Part shown: piece by piece, positions 51,083 through 59,930 of the stretch
Position numbering within the stretch: the first letter of the stretch is position 1
How the letters are laid out: each line of letters opens with the position of its first letter
NCBI RefSeq assembly: GCF_013127955.1
Contig: NZ_CP053435.1
Location: forward strand, 4,154,001-4,218,000
Reading direction: 5' to 3'
DNA from: Spirosoma taeanense
GTDB lineage: Bacteria; Bacteroidota; Bacteroidia; Cytophagales; Spirosomataceae
DNA length: 64,000 bases
Made by a program: the position numbers and the translations under genes
Notes under the pieces: generated by a model
Databases searched by the model: none
The model's input: only the letters and a program-made list of their open reading frames with translations
What the model was told of the DNA's origin: nothing

Positions 51083-51275
51083 ATCTGAGAAGTTGTGGTT
51101 TAGTTAAAACTTCCCAAATATCTGTCAGCTTCCAGCCAGATTTTAGCGAAGAAGTACGAGATCAGCATGGCGTATAAACGCTGATTTTCAGCCAGGTACC
51201 TGTACGCCAACCCACGGGGCAGAGCCGTATAAATACGTATCGTATCTTTCATCAGTTGGCGTCTTAATCTGGCTA

Positions 51276-52028
51276 TCATCCGATGGTCTTGGCCAGATTT
51301 ATGTAATGCACAGTGCTGTTGGTGCCGTGCGACGTCAGGTTAATTTCCCGTACGGCGATCCCGTAGTTGTCGATGACCACGCTGGGCGGATCGTGTTTCA
51401 TCTGCAGGTATGTCGAAGGGGTTATCAGAGCCAGCAGGTTGCTCCGCTGCACGGTCTTCTCGACGTGGTAATGCCCACACACGACCACTATATGGCAGGT
51501 CAAGTCCTTTACCAGATCATAGAATTCATCACTCTGCCGGAACGGATCGTGCTGATCCATGTACATTACGTCGGCGCGCATAGGCGGGTGATGCATAAAC
51601 ACCAGAAGGTTGTTGTGGCGCAGAGCCGCTACGTACTCCCGCAACCAGGTCCACTGCTCGGGCGACATTTCGCCTTTGGCGGTGTCCAGAAACAGGACCG
51701 GGCGCCCTTCGAGGGGCAGCGCATAATACAGCTCCGTACCGCGCAGATCATGCGTTCGGTTGAACACCTCAGCCATCATCACCGAATCGTCGTGATTGCC
51801 CGCAATGACGTAATACGGAAACGGCAGTTTATCCAACTGCTCTTTCACCCATTTGTAAGTGGCGCGGTCGCCGGTCTGTTTGCAGATGTCTCCGCCAATG
51901 ACCAGGCCATTCGGCTTTATCTCGGGCAGGAACGCCAGCGCGTCAAGGAAATTCCGCCGGACGTCGACACCCTGAGGCTTTTCGCCATGGGCGCCGATGT
52001 GCGGGTCTGTAATGAAGGCAATACGCAT
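51276..52028 (-). CDS. Calcineurin-like metallophosphoesterase
   Basis: A 250-residue two-metal phosphoesterase. All blocks are visible: DPHIGAHG (about 7-14), GGDICKQTGD (about 45-54), AGNHDDS (about 77-83), FMHHPPM (about 143-149) and VVCGHYHVEK (about 183-192). It resembles the 3',5'-cyclic-nucleotide phosphodiesterase (CpdA) and Icc-like branch. The physiological substrate is unknown. It is preceded by mazG on the same strand with 79 bp between them. Confidence 0.87.
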   Translation of the reverse strand: MRIAFITDPHIGAHGEKPQGVDVRRNFLDALAFLPEIKPNGLVIGGDICKQTGDRATYKWVKEQLDKLPFPYYVIAGNHDDSVMMAEVFNRTHDLRGTELYYALPLEGRPVLFLDTAKGEMSPEQWTWLREYVAALRHNNLLVFMHHPPMRADVMYMDQHDPFRQSDEFYDLVKDLTCHIVVVCGHYHVEKTVQRSNLLALITPSTYLQMKHDPPSVVIDNYGIAVREINLTSHGTNSTVHYINLAKTIG

Positions 52029-52107
52029 CCGACCTGATGATTACGTTGAATGACTGATGGTTTGACTGTGATAAGCAATGCACTCAATGAATCAACTCAA
52101 TCCCGGT

Positions 52108-52926
52108 TCAGACGGTTTTGGCTTCGTTCCAGTACACGTCCATTTCGGCCAGGGTCATCTCGCTTAAGGCCTTGCCATTGGCTCTGGCCCGCTCCTCTAA
52201 ATACTGAAAGCGTTTGATAAACTTCTTGTTTGTCCGTTCGAGGGCGGTTTCCGGATTAATATCGATGAACCGGGCGTAATTGACGAGGGAAAACAGCAGA
52301 TCACCAAATTCGCCTTCGGCCCGCTGCCGGTCAACGACCTCATCGGTATCGGCGTTGAACTCAGCCTTGAACTCCTGCATTTCTTCTTCTACTTTCTCCC
52401 AGACCTGCTGTTTTTCTTCCCAGTCGAAGCCCGCACCCCGCGCTTTTTCCTGAATCCGCATGGCCTTCACGAGCGCCGGCAGTGACCCCGGCACGCCACC
52501 CAGCACCGACCGGTTGCCTTCTTTCAGCTTAAGCTGCTCCCAGTTAGCTTTCACCTGCTCTTCGGTTTCGGCTACCGTATCGCCATAGATGTGCGGATGG
52601 CGACTGATAAGTTTTTCGCAGATGCCGTTCAGCACGTCAGCCATATCGAACTGGCCGGTTTCGGAGGCTATTTTAGCGTAGAAAATCAGGTGCAATTGAA
52701 TATCGCCCAGCTCTTTGCGGATCTCGGGCAGATCATTTTCCAGAATGGCGTCGGAGAGTTCGTAGGTTTCTTCGATGGTCAGGTGACGCAGGCTTTCCAG
52801 CGTTTGTTTACGGTCCCAGGGGCATTGCGCCCGCAGTTCGTCCATAATGGTCAGCAGCCGGTCAAACGCCATCAGTTGCTCCTGACGGCGGGGCGGTAAA
52901 TCTTGAAATTGCTTCGATTGGCTCAT
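52108..52926 (-). CDS. mazG: Nucleoside triphosphate pyrophosphohydrolase MazG
   Basis: A 272-residue tandem MazG enzyme that hydrolyses NTPs to NMP and pyrophosphate. The first MazG domain has AQCPWDRKQTLESLRHLTIEETYEL (split, about 34-58) and EIRKELGDIQLHLIFYAKIA; the second has EEMQEFKAEFNADT and EFGDLLFSLVNYARF. The E-x-x-E-x12-28-E-x-x-D signature is present in both. Length is normal. Confidence 0.93.
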   Translation of the reverse strand: MSQSKQFQDLPPRRQEQLMAFDRLLTIMDELRAQCPWDRKQTLESLRHLTIEETYELSDAILENDLPEIRKELGDIQLHLIFYAKIASETGQFDMADVLNGICEKLISRHPHIYGDTVAETEEQVKANWEQLKLKEGNRSVLGGVPGSLPALVKAMRIQEKARGAGFDWEEKQQVWEKVEEEMQEFKAEFNADTDEVVDRQRAEGEFGDLLFSLVNYARFIDINPETALERTNKKFIKRFQYLEERARANGKALSEMTLAEMDVYWNEAKTV

Positions 52927-53022
52927 AAACCAATAAGGTTTCCAGCGCCCGATTGGTTTGCAGGAAGCAAAATCTTATATAGATTTCCTACGGTGATGAG
53001 CCTATTTGCCTGTAGTAGACGG

Positions 53023-54579
53023 TTAAATTTTAGTCATTCGTTTCACCAGCCGGCCGGTATCGGTCTGCAGACTATACAGATAATGACCGGGTGCAAAGCC
53101 AGAACCACGAAGCGGCACGATATAATTTCCGGCTTCAAACTGTCCTTCGCGCAGCACAGTCAGCTCACGCCCCTGCATATCAAATACCGTCAGGCGGACG
53201 GCCTGGGCCTGTTGAAGCGTAAACTGAATTTCGGTTGTGTCGGCGAAGGGGTTGGGCGTGTTTTGCCCCAGCGCGAAGAGACCTTCTGTAACGACCAGGG
53301 CGGGGGTCTGCCGGAAAATAGGCAACGTCTCAAAATCGCGGCCTAAAATTTCCTGCGTCGTGGCAGCATCAGCGCCGAGGTGGTCGCGCAACACGCTGGC
53401 GTACACCTGTCGGAAGTCGTTTTTAAACTTCACATCGCCATTACCGTCGAGGTCATTCAGAACGGGCGCCGTGCCGACTACCCCACCCCGTACCGGTTTA
53501 CCAATAACGAACAATGGGGCCGCCGAACCATGATCCGTACCGGTGGTGCCGTTCTGGCTAACGCGCCGACCGAACTCCGAGAACGTCATCACCGTAACTC
53601 GGTCGGCGAGGTTTTGCCGGCTGAGGTCTTTCTGAAACGCCAGCACGGCGTCGGCCACGGTTTTAAGCAACGTAGCGTGCTGACCATTGACCGGATTACC
53701 CGCCGTAACCTGATTGGCGTGGGTATCGAAGCCCGAAATCGTCGTCAGATAGACCGGTGTTGTCAGTCCGCCCGCAATCAGCTCGGCCACGATAGCCAGT
53801 TGCTTGCCCAGGTTCGTGTTCGGATAGGTTACTGCGTTCTTACCGACGTCGGCTTTCTTCTTGATAATGTCGGAATACTGAATCGACTGGGCGGCTATTT
53901 GCCGCAGAAAGCGCAGTTCTTCGCCCGCCACCGTATTCGGAATAGGATCGGTATCAGCACTGCTGCCTTTCACCAGTTGATAAAACGCATCGGGGTTATC
54001 AAACACCGTTCCCAGCGAACCAAGCTGGCTCTGAAACAGCAGCGACTCTACCGAGCCAAGCTGCACGGCCATGGGCTGATCGGGTAAGGAAACGGGATAT
54101 GCCGGATTTAGCCGGGTCAGGTACCGCCCGGCCCAGCCTTCATTCAGCATCTGCTCTGAATCTGAGCCAGACAGCCAGATATCGGTCGAGCGGAAATGCG
54201 ACCGGTTCGGCGACTGGTAACCGACATTCTCGACAATAGTTAGCTGATTGTTGCCATACAGCTCCTGAAACGCGCTCAAGGCCGGATGCAGCCCAAGCTG
54301 GGCGGTCAATTTCAGGACTTTCTCTTTCGGGATAGCAATGGCCGGACGCTTCTGGTAATAAATGTCGTTCTCAAAGGGCACCACCGTGTTCAGACCATCA
54401 TTCCCCCCCTGCATCTGAACCAGAACCAGAATAGTACCCCGCCCGGCCGTCTGCTCCCAACCGGGGACGTCGGCCAGAAACGGACTATGGGCGTAAGCCC
54501 GTACCGGAACGCCCTGCAAACCAAAGGTTACGCCCCCCGTCAGCAATCCCAGTTGTCGAAGAAAGTCTTTTCGGTTCAT
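53023..54579 (-). CDS. DUF1501 protein with type IX secretion C-terminal domain
   Basis: A 518-residue exported protein: RK-type Tat-like signal (NRKDFLRQLGLLTGG), the DUF1501 (sulfatase-like) core with VLVQMQGGNDGLNTVVPFEN, SDSEQMLNEGWAGRYLTRL and VTVMTFSEFGRRVSQNGTTG, and a C-terminal 80-residue T9SS type-A sorting domain (TPNPFADTTEIQFTLQQAQA and PGHYLYSLQTDTGRLVKRM). It should be exported through type IX and held at or released from the surface. It is paired with the DUF1800 gene upstream, as these two families usually are. Confidence 0.9.
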   Translation of the reverse strand: MNRKDFLRQLGLLTGGVTFGLQGVPVRAYAHSPFLADVPGWEQTAGRGTILVLVQMQGGNDGLNTVVPFENDIYYQKRPAIAIPKEKVLKLTAQLGLHPALSAFQELYGNNQLTIVENVGYQSPNRSHFRSTDIWLSGSDSEQMLNEGWAGRYLTRLNPAYPVSLPDQPMAVQLGSVESLLFQSQLGSLGTVFDNPDAFYQLVKGSSADTDPIPNTVAGEELRFLRQIAAQSIQYSDIIKKKADVGKNAVTYPNTNLGKQLAIVAELIAGGLTTPVYLTTISGFDTHANQVTAGNPVNGQHATLLKTVADAVLAFQKDLSRQNLADRVTVMTFSEFGRRVSQNGTTGTDHGSAAPLFVIGKPVRGGVVGTAPVLNDLDGNGDVKFKNDFRQVYASVLRDHLGADAATTQEILGRDFETLPIFRQTPALVVTEGLFALGQNTPNPFADTTEIQFTLQQAQAVRLTVFDMQGRELTVLREGQFEAGNYIVPLRGSGFAPGHYLYSLQTDTGRLVKRMTKI

Positions 54580-54585
54580 TGGTTA

Positions 54586-54709
54586 AAGAGTGAAAGAGCG
54601 AATGAGTGAAAGAATGATTAGGTGGGAGCGGAAGACTGGAGAGTGAGTAGGTAAATGAGCGGTTCTATAGCTATAATCAGTCTCCAGTCAATCACTCATT
54701 CACTCATTC
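54586..54709. repeat. Inverted-repeat element between DUF1800 and DUF1501 genes
   Basis: Outer arms GAATGAGTGA-type 20-mers at 54600-54619 and 54690-54709 match at 18 of 20 positions; inner arms GACTGGAGA (54634-54642) and TCTCCAGTC (54681-54689) are perfect. It fills the gap between the two genes and overlaps the DUF1800 stop codon. It also carries TAAAGAGTGAAAGAG, as in the symporter gene. Confidence 0.6.
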
Positions 54710-56084
54710 AGGTTAGCTGGTACTCTGGCTGGCGCATCACGGCTTTCAGGAATTTCTGGATGCGAATGTCGGCCATGGGCGTGTTGGTAGACCAGTTGGC
54801 CGCAATGGTCCCGTCCAGCAGCGTCTCGAGCAGGAACTTTCGTTTAGTATCGCTCAGCGGAAACCGCAGCAGAAGACCCGTTACATCGTTAACAAACTGG
54901 ATAGCATTCTCCGAACTCGCATAACTGCGGGCATAGTCGAGCGCATTCAGCGAACCCGCCAACATTTGCCCATTGCTTTTACGGCCATTGACGAGCGAGT
55001 CGGTAAAGCCGCCCCGCGCCGGATAGGTATTTGAACTGATCCACTCGCGCTGACCCGACCAGCCCGCTACGTTCGGCGGATTGAACAGTTGTTGCTGCAG
55101 CAACCGGCCCGTATCGGCCAGATAAGCCCAGTCGGGTTTAGCCAGAGCAAGCTGTTTGACGGCTCCTATCAGTAGCTCGGTCGGCGACTTGATTTTCCCG
55201 CCCCGGTAATCGGTTCGGAAGAACTCGTCCGACGTCAGCAAAAATTGCAGCAACGGTTTGATCTGGTAATTAGCCTCCCGCAAAACGGCCGCCATCTGCC
55301 TTACGAACGGCTCGTTGGGCTGGTAGTGCACAAACTCGCGGTATAGCTTACGACTAATAAATTCGGCGGTCGCATCTTTCGTCAGGATAATATCGATAAT
55401 GTCCGTATAGCCAAAGTTGCCGGTCTTACCCAGAAAGGTTTTGTTCGTACTGGCAAACGCTTTTTTGTTGAATACGGCCTTCAGACCCTCCAGGCGCCAG
55501 CCGGTCAGGGCCAGGGCCGCCTGTTTAACGTCGGTTTCGGTGTAGTTGCCCAGCCCGAGCGTAAAAAGCTCCATCAGTTCGCGGGCGTAATTCTCGTTCG
55601 GTGCGTTTTTGTTGTTCTGCCGACCGTCGAGATAAATCAGCATGGCCGGGTCTATAGTCACCTCTTTGGTCATCTGTCCGAAATCACCAAAAGCGTACCG
55701 GCGAAACAGGGCGTTCTGCTGGTACATATACTGCGGATAGCTGATTTTATCGCGCTGGGACGTAAAGTGATTGTGCCAGAAAAGCACCATCTTCTCGCGC
55801 ATACTGGTGACTTCGGTTAACATTCGACTAAGCCACCAGTTGGTCAGTTCCCGGTAGCGCGTATTGTTTACCGCATTGTCGCCTGTAACCGGAGCCTCGG
55901 TCACCCAGGGTCCAGGCGGGTCCGGTTGCCCGCTTCCGTCCGGCGGCAAATCGGCGAGCAGTTCCTGTTGAACAAAAGCCTGTGCCGATGGATAAGAAAG
56001 CGCCCGGGTCAGGTCGGCTCGGCTATAACCGAACAAACAGCGGGCGAGCAGGTGGCGGGCCGAATCAACGTTCCAGGCAGACAT
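54708..56084 (-). CDS. DUF1800 protein
   Basis: A 458-residue DUF1800 family protein. Seen: ARHLLARCLFGYSRADLTRA at the start, WWLSRMLTEVTSMREKMVLF with the conserved WHNHFTSQ (about 108-115), NENYARELMELFTLG and GGFTDSLVNGRKSNG. No clear signal peptide is visible at ATG 56084. It is the upstream partner of the DUF1501 gene, with the repeat element between them. The biochemical role is unknown. Confidence 0.88.
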   Translation of the reverse strand: MSAWNVDSARHLLARCLFGYSRADLTRALSYPSAQAFVQQELLADLPPDGSGQPDPPGPWVTEAPVTGDNAVNNTRYRELTNWWLSRMLTEVTSMREKMVLFWHNHFTSQRDKISYPQYMYQQNALFRRYAFGDFGQMTKEVTIDPAMLIYLDGRQNNKNAPNENYARELMELFTLGLGNYTETDVKQAALALTGWRLEGLKAVFNKKAFASTNKTFLGKTGNFGYTDIIDIILTKDATAEFISRKLYREFVHYQPNEPFVRQMAAVLREANYQIKPLLQFLLTSDEFFRTDYRGGKIKSPTELLIGAVKQLALAKPDWAYLADTGRLLQQQLFNPPNVAGWSGQREWISSNTYPARGGFTDSLVNGRKSNGQMLAGSLNALDYARSYASSENAIQFVNDVTGLLLRFPLSDTKRKFLLETLLDGTIAANWSTNTPMADIRIQKFLKAVMRQPEYQLT

Positions 56085-56370
56085 GGTAGCAACGTGTTTC
56101 GCTTATTGACGGATGATTACGTTTGATCCGGATGAGTTTATCAGTTCTGAATAATCAGTAACCTAGCACATCCATGCTCTCTTTAAGCTAAATAAAGTTC
56201 TCATTACTAGCCAGTTCTTGCCAAAAAAAGATTCGGAGCCAGCAACAGAATCAGCCTGCCGAATACTGTGCATTGCCAGTCAGCCACCTAGGGAGCAACT
56301 GCTGCGATCACCTTTTGCAACCGTTTGCCCACACAGCCGGTTACCGTATGATTCGTACAACAAGCGCTTC

Positions 56371-57630
56371 ATGGCATCATTTGCGTCCACACCCTCTGCT
56401 TCTAACCGGCTTCGGTTAGGAACCATATTTTTTACTGTCTTCCTGGATCTGGTTGGCGTTGGCATTGCCAATCCAATCATTGCTCCGCTTCTGTTACGTC
56501 CCGAATCGAACTTTCTGCCCGATTATTACTCGGACAATCAGCGTACGTTACTCCTGGGCGTTCTGATCGCCGTGTTTTCCATCGCCGGATTCTTTAGCGG
56601 ACCACTGCTGGGTGCTCTGTCGGACCGGCACGGCCGGAAGAAACTCCTATTAGTATCGCTCGTCCTGACGTTCACCGGCTACCTGATTTTCGCGCTGGGA
56701 ATTCACCTCAAAAATGTGCCGCTGCTGTTTCTAAGCCGCACGATTTACGGCATTGGTGGTGGCAACCTGTCGGTCATTCAATCGGCCATCGCCGATATCA
56801 GTGATGATAAATCCCGAACCAAGAATTTCGGGCTGATTGGCGTTGCATTCGGGATCGGGTTCATTATCGGTCCGGCTTTAGGTGGCGAACTGGCCAATCC
56901 CAACACCGTTTCCTGGTTTAATTTTGCCACGCCTTTCCTGGCGGCTGCGCTGCTGTCGCTGGTTAACATCGGGCTAGTCATCTTTACGTTCCGAGAAACG
57001 CTCCAGATCCCCATCAATCGCCCGGTGACGTTGCTGACGGGCGTAAAGAATATTGGGGAGGCTTTCGGCGATACCCGGCTGCGGGTGCTGTTTCTGGGGG
57101 TGTTTTTCTATGCTCTCGGCTTTAATTTTTACACCCAGTTTTTTCAGGTCATCCTGATAAAGGTGTTTGACTACGACCAGACCCATATCGGGCGTTATTT
57201 CGCCTACGTAGGCGTCTGGATTGCCCTGATGCAGGGTACGGTTGTCCGGCGCGTTGCCAATCATTACACCCCCGCCCAGATTCTTCGCTACAGCGTCTTT
57301 GGGCTGGGGTTTGCTCTCTGGCTGTTTCTGCTGCCCAGCGAAAGCTGGCAGTTGTATTTGGTTGTGCCGTTTATGGCGATTTTTCAGGGTCTGACCTCGC
57401 CTAATTCTACGGCGCTGGTTTCCCAGAGCGGCAATCCGCAGGAACAGGGCCGGGTGCTGGGCATAAACCAGTCGGTCTTGTCGGCAGCTTTCGCACTTCC
57501 GCCCATCATTGCGGCTTATATAGATACGATTAACGTGTATTTACCCATTGTGGTGGCCGGTGCGATGGTGCTTATTGGGTGGGGCTTCTATACGCGTTTC
57601 TTCCGGACAACCGTCGCGCCCGCTCCCTAG
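56371..57630 (+). CDS. MFS transporter (tetracycline-efflux-like)
   Basis: A 419-residue 12-helix transporter starting at ATG 56371; the longer frame upstream starts at a non-ATG and adds a tail without a helix pattern. Seen: IFFTVFLDLVGVGIANPIIA in helix 1 (with the D of motif D1), GALSDRHGRKKLLLVSLVL (motif A, about 81-99) and FGIGFIIGPALGGELA in helix 5. The likely role is H+-coupled efflux of a small molecule. It is related to the transporter at 16038 but clearly a separate gene. Confidence 0.88.
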   Translation: MASFASTPSASNRLRLGTIFFTVFLDLVGVGIANPIIAPLLLRPESNFLPDYYSDNQRTLLLGVLIAVFSIAGFFSGPLLGALSDRHGRKKLLLVSLVLTFTGYLIFALGIHLKNVPLLFLSRTIYGIGGGNLSVIQSAIADISDDKSRTKNFGLIGVAFGIGFIIGPALGGELANPNTVSWFNFATPFLAAALLSLVNIGLVIFTFRETLQIPINRPVTLLTGVKNIGEAFGDTRLRVLFLGVFFYALGFNFYTQFFQVILIKVFDYDQTHIGRYFAYVGVWIALMQGTVVRRVANHYTPAQILRYSVFGLGFALWLFLLPSESWQLYLVVPFMAIFQGLTSPNSTALVSQSGNPQEQGRVLGINQSVLSAAFALPPIIAAYIDTINVYLPIVVAGAMVLIGWGFYTRFFRTTVAPAP

Positions 57631-57895
57631 AACCTAAACTATTTTACCCGGATTACTTGACTTACACGCCATTATCGGCCGTTCTTCGCAGAGCAAAGTG
57701 CTTTCTACGCATACAGCTGGCAAACAGCAGGATTGCGTTAGCCGGGCTGACGACAACCGGTTCAGGTCTGGTAGCCGTTCGTGGATTGCTATCCGGTAAC
57801 TGGTGGTCCCTGATTAGCTGGGCTGAAACTACCTCTGGCAGAATCGTCAATAAGCAGAATAACCTCTGACTACGCTTCTACCCCATCGCTTCCAC

Positions 57896-58387
57896 ATGAA
57901 CGCTCACACTCCCCTACTTGCCGCCACTCTGTTGCTGAGCGCCTGTCAGCCCGCCGACGAAAAAGAAATCGGCCTGCGGGAGCTGATTCATCATGACGAT
58001 TTCGTATACTCCGTTCGGCAGGTTACCGTACAAGACAGTATTGGGTCGCTGAAGCCCAAAGGCCGGTTCTGGATCGTTACGTTCCGAGTTGATAACCAGG
58101 CCGTTCGCATAGCACACCCCTGGGGCAATAACACTCCTTATGTTCGGGACCCCGGCGGAAAGGTGTACGAGAACCTGCCCAAAGCCCAGCAACGGCTGAA
58201 TCAGCTTCGACCGTTTGGCTGGCGGAGCAAGTATAAAACGCCAGCCCGGCAGAGTGATTCGACCCGACTGGTGTTCGACCTGCCCAAAACCGTTCGGCAA
58301 CCGTACCTCCAGGTCCGGGGCGAAGTCCTCCTGGGCGATGTGCTGGACCGGCGACAGTTCAAACGGACTAAAGTACGATTGTTTTGA
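57896..58387 (+). CDS. Lipoprotein of DUF4352-like type
   Basis: A 163-residue lipoprotein with a signal ending LLLSAC (Cys17). The body (FVYSVRQVTVQDSIGSLKPK, then GRFWIVTFRVDNQAVRIAHP) is an immunoglobulin-like beta domain similar to DUF4352. Function unknown. A diacylglycerol kinase gene follows after 15 bp. Confidence 0.7.
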   Translation: MNAHTPLLAATLLLSACQPADEKEIGLRELIHHDDFVYSVRQVTVQDSIGSLKPKGRFWIVTFRVDNQAVRIAHPWGNNTPYVRDPGGKVYENLPKAQQRLNQLRPFGWRSKYKTPARQSDSTRLVFDLPKTVRQPYLQVRGEVLLGDVLDRRQFKRTKVRLF

Positions 58388-58402
58388 CCCTACCTTTGCT
58401 GC

Positions 58403-58801
58403 ATGATTAACGTTCAGAAAGTTCTGCGTAGTTTTCGGTTTGCGACGGAAGGCATCATTACCCTGTTTCGCTATGAGAACAATGCCAGGGTTCACCTGCT
58501 GATTGCCCTGCTGGTTATCCTGGCGGGGTTCTGGCTGAATCTGAGCCGCGTAGAATGGACTATTATCCTGACGCAGATCGGGCTGGTCTGGGCAGCCGAA
58601 GCCTTCAATACGGCCATCGAAAAACTCTGCGATTTTGTATCGCCCGGCCTGCATCCGCAGATTAAAGCGATCAAAGATTTGTCGTCCGGGGCGGTGCTGC
58701 TATTGGCTATTACGGCTGTGGTAGTAGGTGTGGTAGTGCTGGGCGGGCGGTTAGTTGATGTAATAATGACATTGCAGGTAACTGCTGAACCAAACTCTTA
58801 A
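58403..58801 (+). CDS. Diacylglycerol/undecaprenol kinase (DgkA family)
   Basis: A 132-residue inner-membrane kinase with three helices. Seen: RSFRFATEGIITLFRYENNA (Lys/Arg-rich start of helix 1), HLLIALLVILAGFWLNLS and WAAEAFNTAIEKLCDFVSPG (E-x-x-N-T-A-I-E, the active-site motif). In Gram-negatives this family phosphorylates diacylglycerol; in others undecaprenol. An exact -7 box TACCTTTG lies at 58391-58398, so the mRNA may be leaderless. Confidence 0.88.
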   Translation: MINVQKVLRSFRFATEGIITLFRYENNARVHLLIALLVILAGFWLNLSRVEWTIILTQIGLVWAAEAFNTAIEKLCDFVSPGLHPQIKAIKDLSSGAVLLLAITAVVVGVVVLGGRLVDVIMTLQVTAEPNS

Positions 58802-58817
58802 ACTGAACGAACCTTTT

Positions 58818-59468
58818 ATGCCTGAATCGCACGAACACCTTCAGACGCTGACCGAAATCCGCAGTCTGATGGAACGCTCCTCCAAATTCCTGTCGCTTAG
58901 CGGCCTGTCGGGTTTGTCGGCCGGTTTGATCGCCCTTGTTGGATCAATCGTGGTTTATACGCAGCTGCAAGCCGACTGGCTTCGGGTGATCAATTATGAT
59001 AGGCTGGCGGTTTATGACGACGCAGTCCGTGACAGCGTCAAGTCGTTTTTAGTGATTGCCGCCCTGATTGTGCTGGTAACAACGCTGCTGGCCGGTACCT
59101 ACTTTACGGTTCGGAAAGCGCGTCGGCAGGGACTGGGCAACGTCTGGAATACCAGTTCGCAGCGGCTGCTGTGGGCGATGATCGTACCGCTGGTAACCGG
59201 AGGGGTGTTTTGCCTCGGTTTACTGTTCTACGACCTGATCTGGTTAACCTTCCCGGCAACGCTCATTTTCTATGGCCTGGCTCTGATCAACGGCAGCAAA
59301 CATACCCTTCGTGACGTTGAATCGCTGGGTTATTGCGAAATCGGGCTGGGGCTGCTGTCGGTATTTCTGCCGGGCTATAATCTGCTGACCTGGGCGATCG
59401 GCTTCGGGGCACTGCACATTGTCTATGGTCTGGCGATGTATTATAAATACGAACGTACTAGCGCATGA
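58818..59468 (+). CDS. Membrane protein, unknown
   Basis: A 216-residue membrane protein with about five hydrophobic segments after an N-terminal helical region (LTEIRSLMERSSKFLSLSGL). No family I can name. The stop overlaps the wHTH gene start by 4 bp (ATGA), so the two are co-translated; this layout is common for a membrane protein with its own transcription factor. Confidence 0.65.
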   Translation: MPESHEHLQTLTEIRSLMERSSKFLSLSGLSGLSAGLIALVGSIVVYTQLQADWLRVINYDRLAVYDDAVRDSVKSFLVIAALIVLVTTLLAGTYFTVRKARRQGLGNVWNTSSQRLLWAMIVPLVTGGVFCLGLLFYDLIWLTFPATLIFYGLALINGSKHTLRDVESLGYCEIGLGLLSVFLPGYNLLTWAIGFGALHIVYGLAMYYKYERTSA

Positions 59469-59761
59469 TTGATCGGCTGTCTCAATTCAATAAAGCTTTT
59501 GAGAGTAAAGCGCGGCTTAGTATCATGTCGGTGCTCATGGTCAACGACACGATGAGCTTTAATGCGCTCAAAGACCTCCTCGGACTCACCGATGGCAACC
59601 TGGCGACGCACCTGCGGGCACTGGAAGAGTCGGGTTACGTGGCTGTGCAGAAGCAGTTTATTGGTCGGAAACCGAATACAACTTATTCCGCCACGAACCA
59701 GGGCCGGCAGGCCTTTACAGAACATCTCAATGCTTTGGAAGAGTTTATCCGGAATCTTTAG
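59465..59761 (+). CDS. Winged-helix transcriptional regulator
   Basis: A 98-residue winged-helix protein: FESKARLSIMSVLMVNDTMS (helix 1-2), FNALKDLLGLTDGNLATHLR (recognition helix TDGNLATHL) and YVAVQKQFIGRKPNTTYSAT (wing), then a short helix. It belongs to the MarR/ArsR-like stand-alone wHTH family often paired with a small membrane protein. Target unknown; probably its own operon. Confidence 0.85.
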   Translation: MIDRLSQFNKAFESKARLSIMSVLMVNDTMSFNALKDLLGLTDGNLATHLRALEESGYVAVQKQFIGRKPNTTYSATNQGRQAFTEHLNALEEFIRNL

Positions 59762-59930
59762 ATAATGCTCATCAGAAACTGGACAGAACCTGCGGAAGTA
59801 TACTTTGTAGCAATAAGATACACCAGCAATACACCGTTTAATCAATATGTGTCTATACCTTTAACGTATGTACTCCAGAGCGGCTAAAAATTGATAGCTT
59901 CGGGACATCAGTCTCCCTTCTTAGCCTCGC

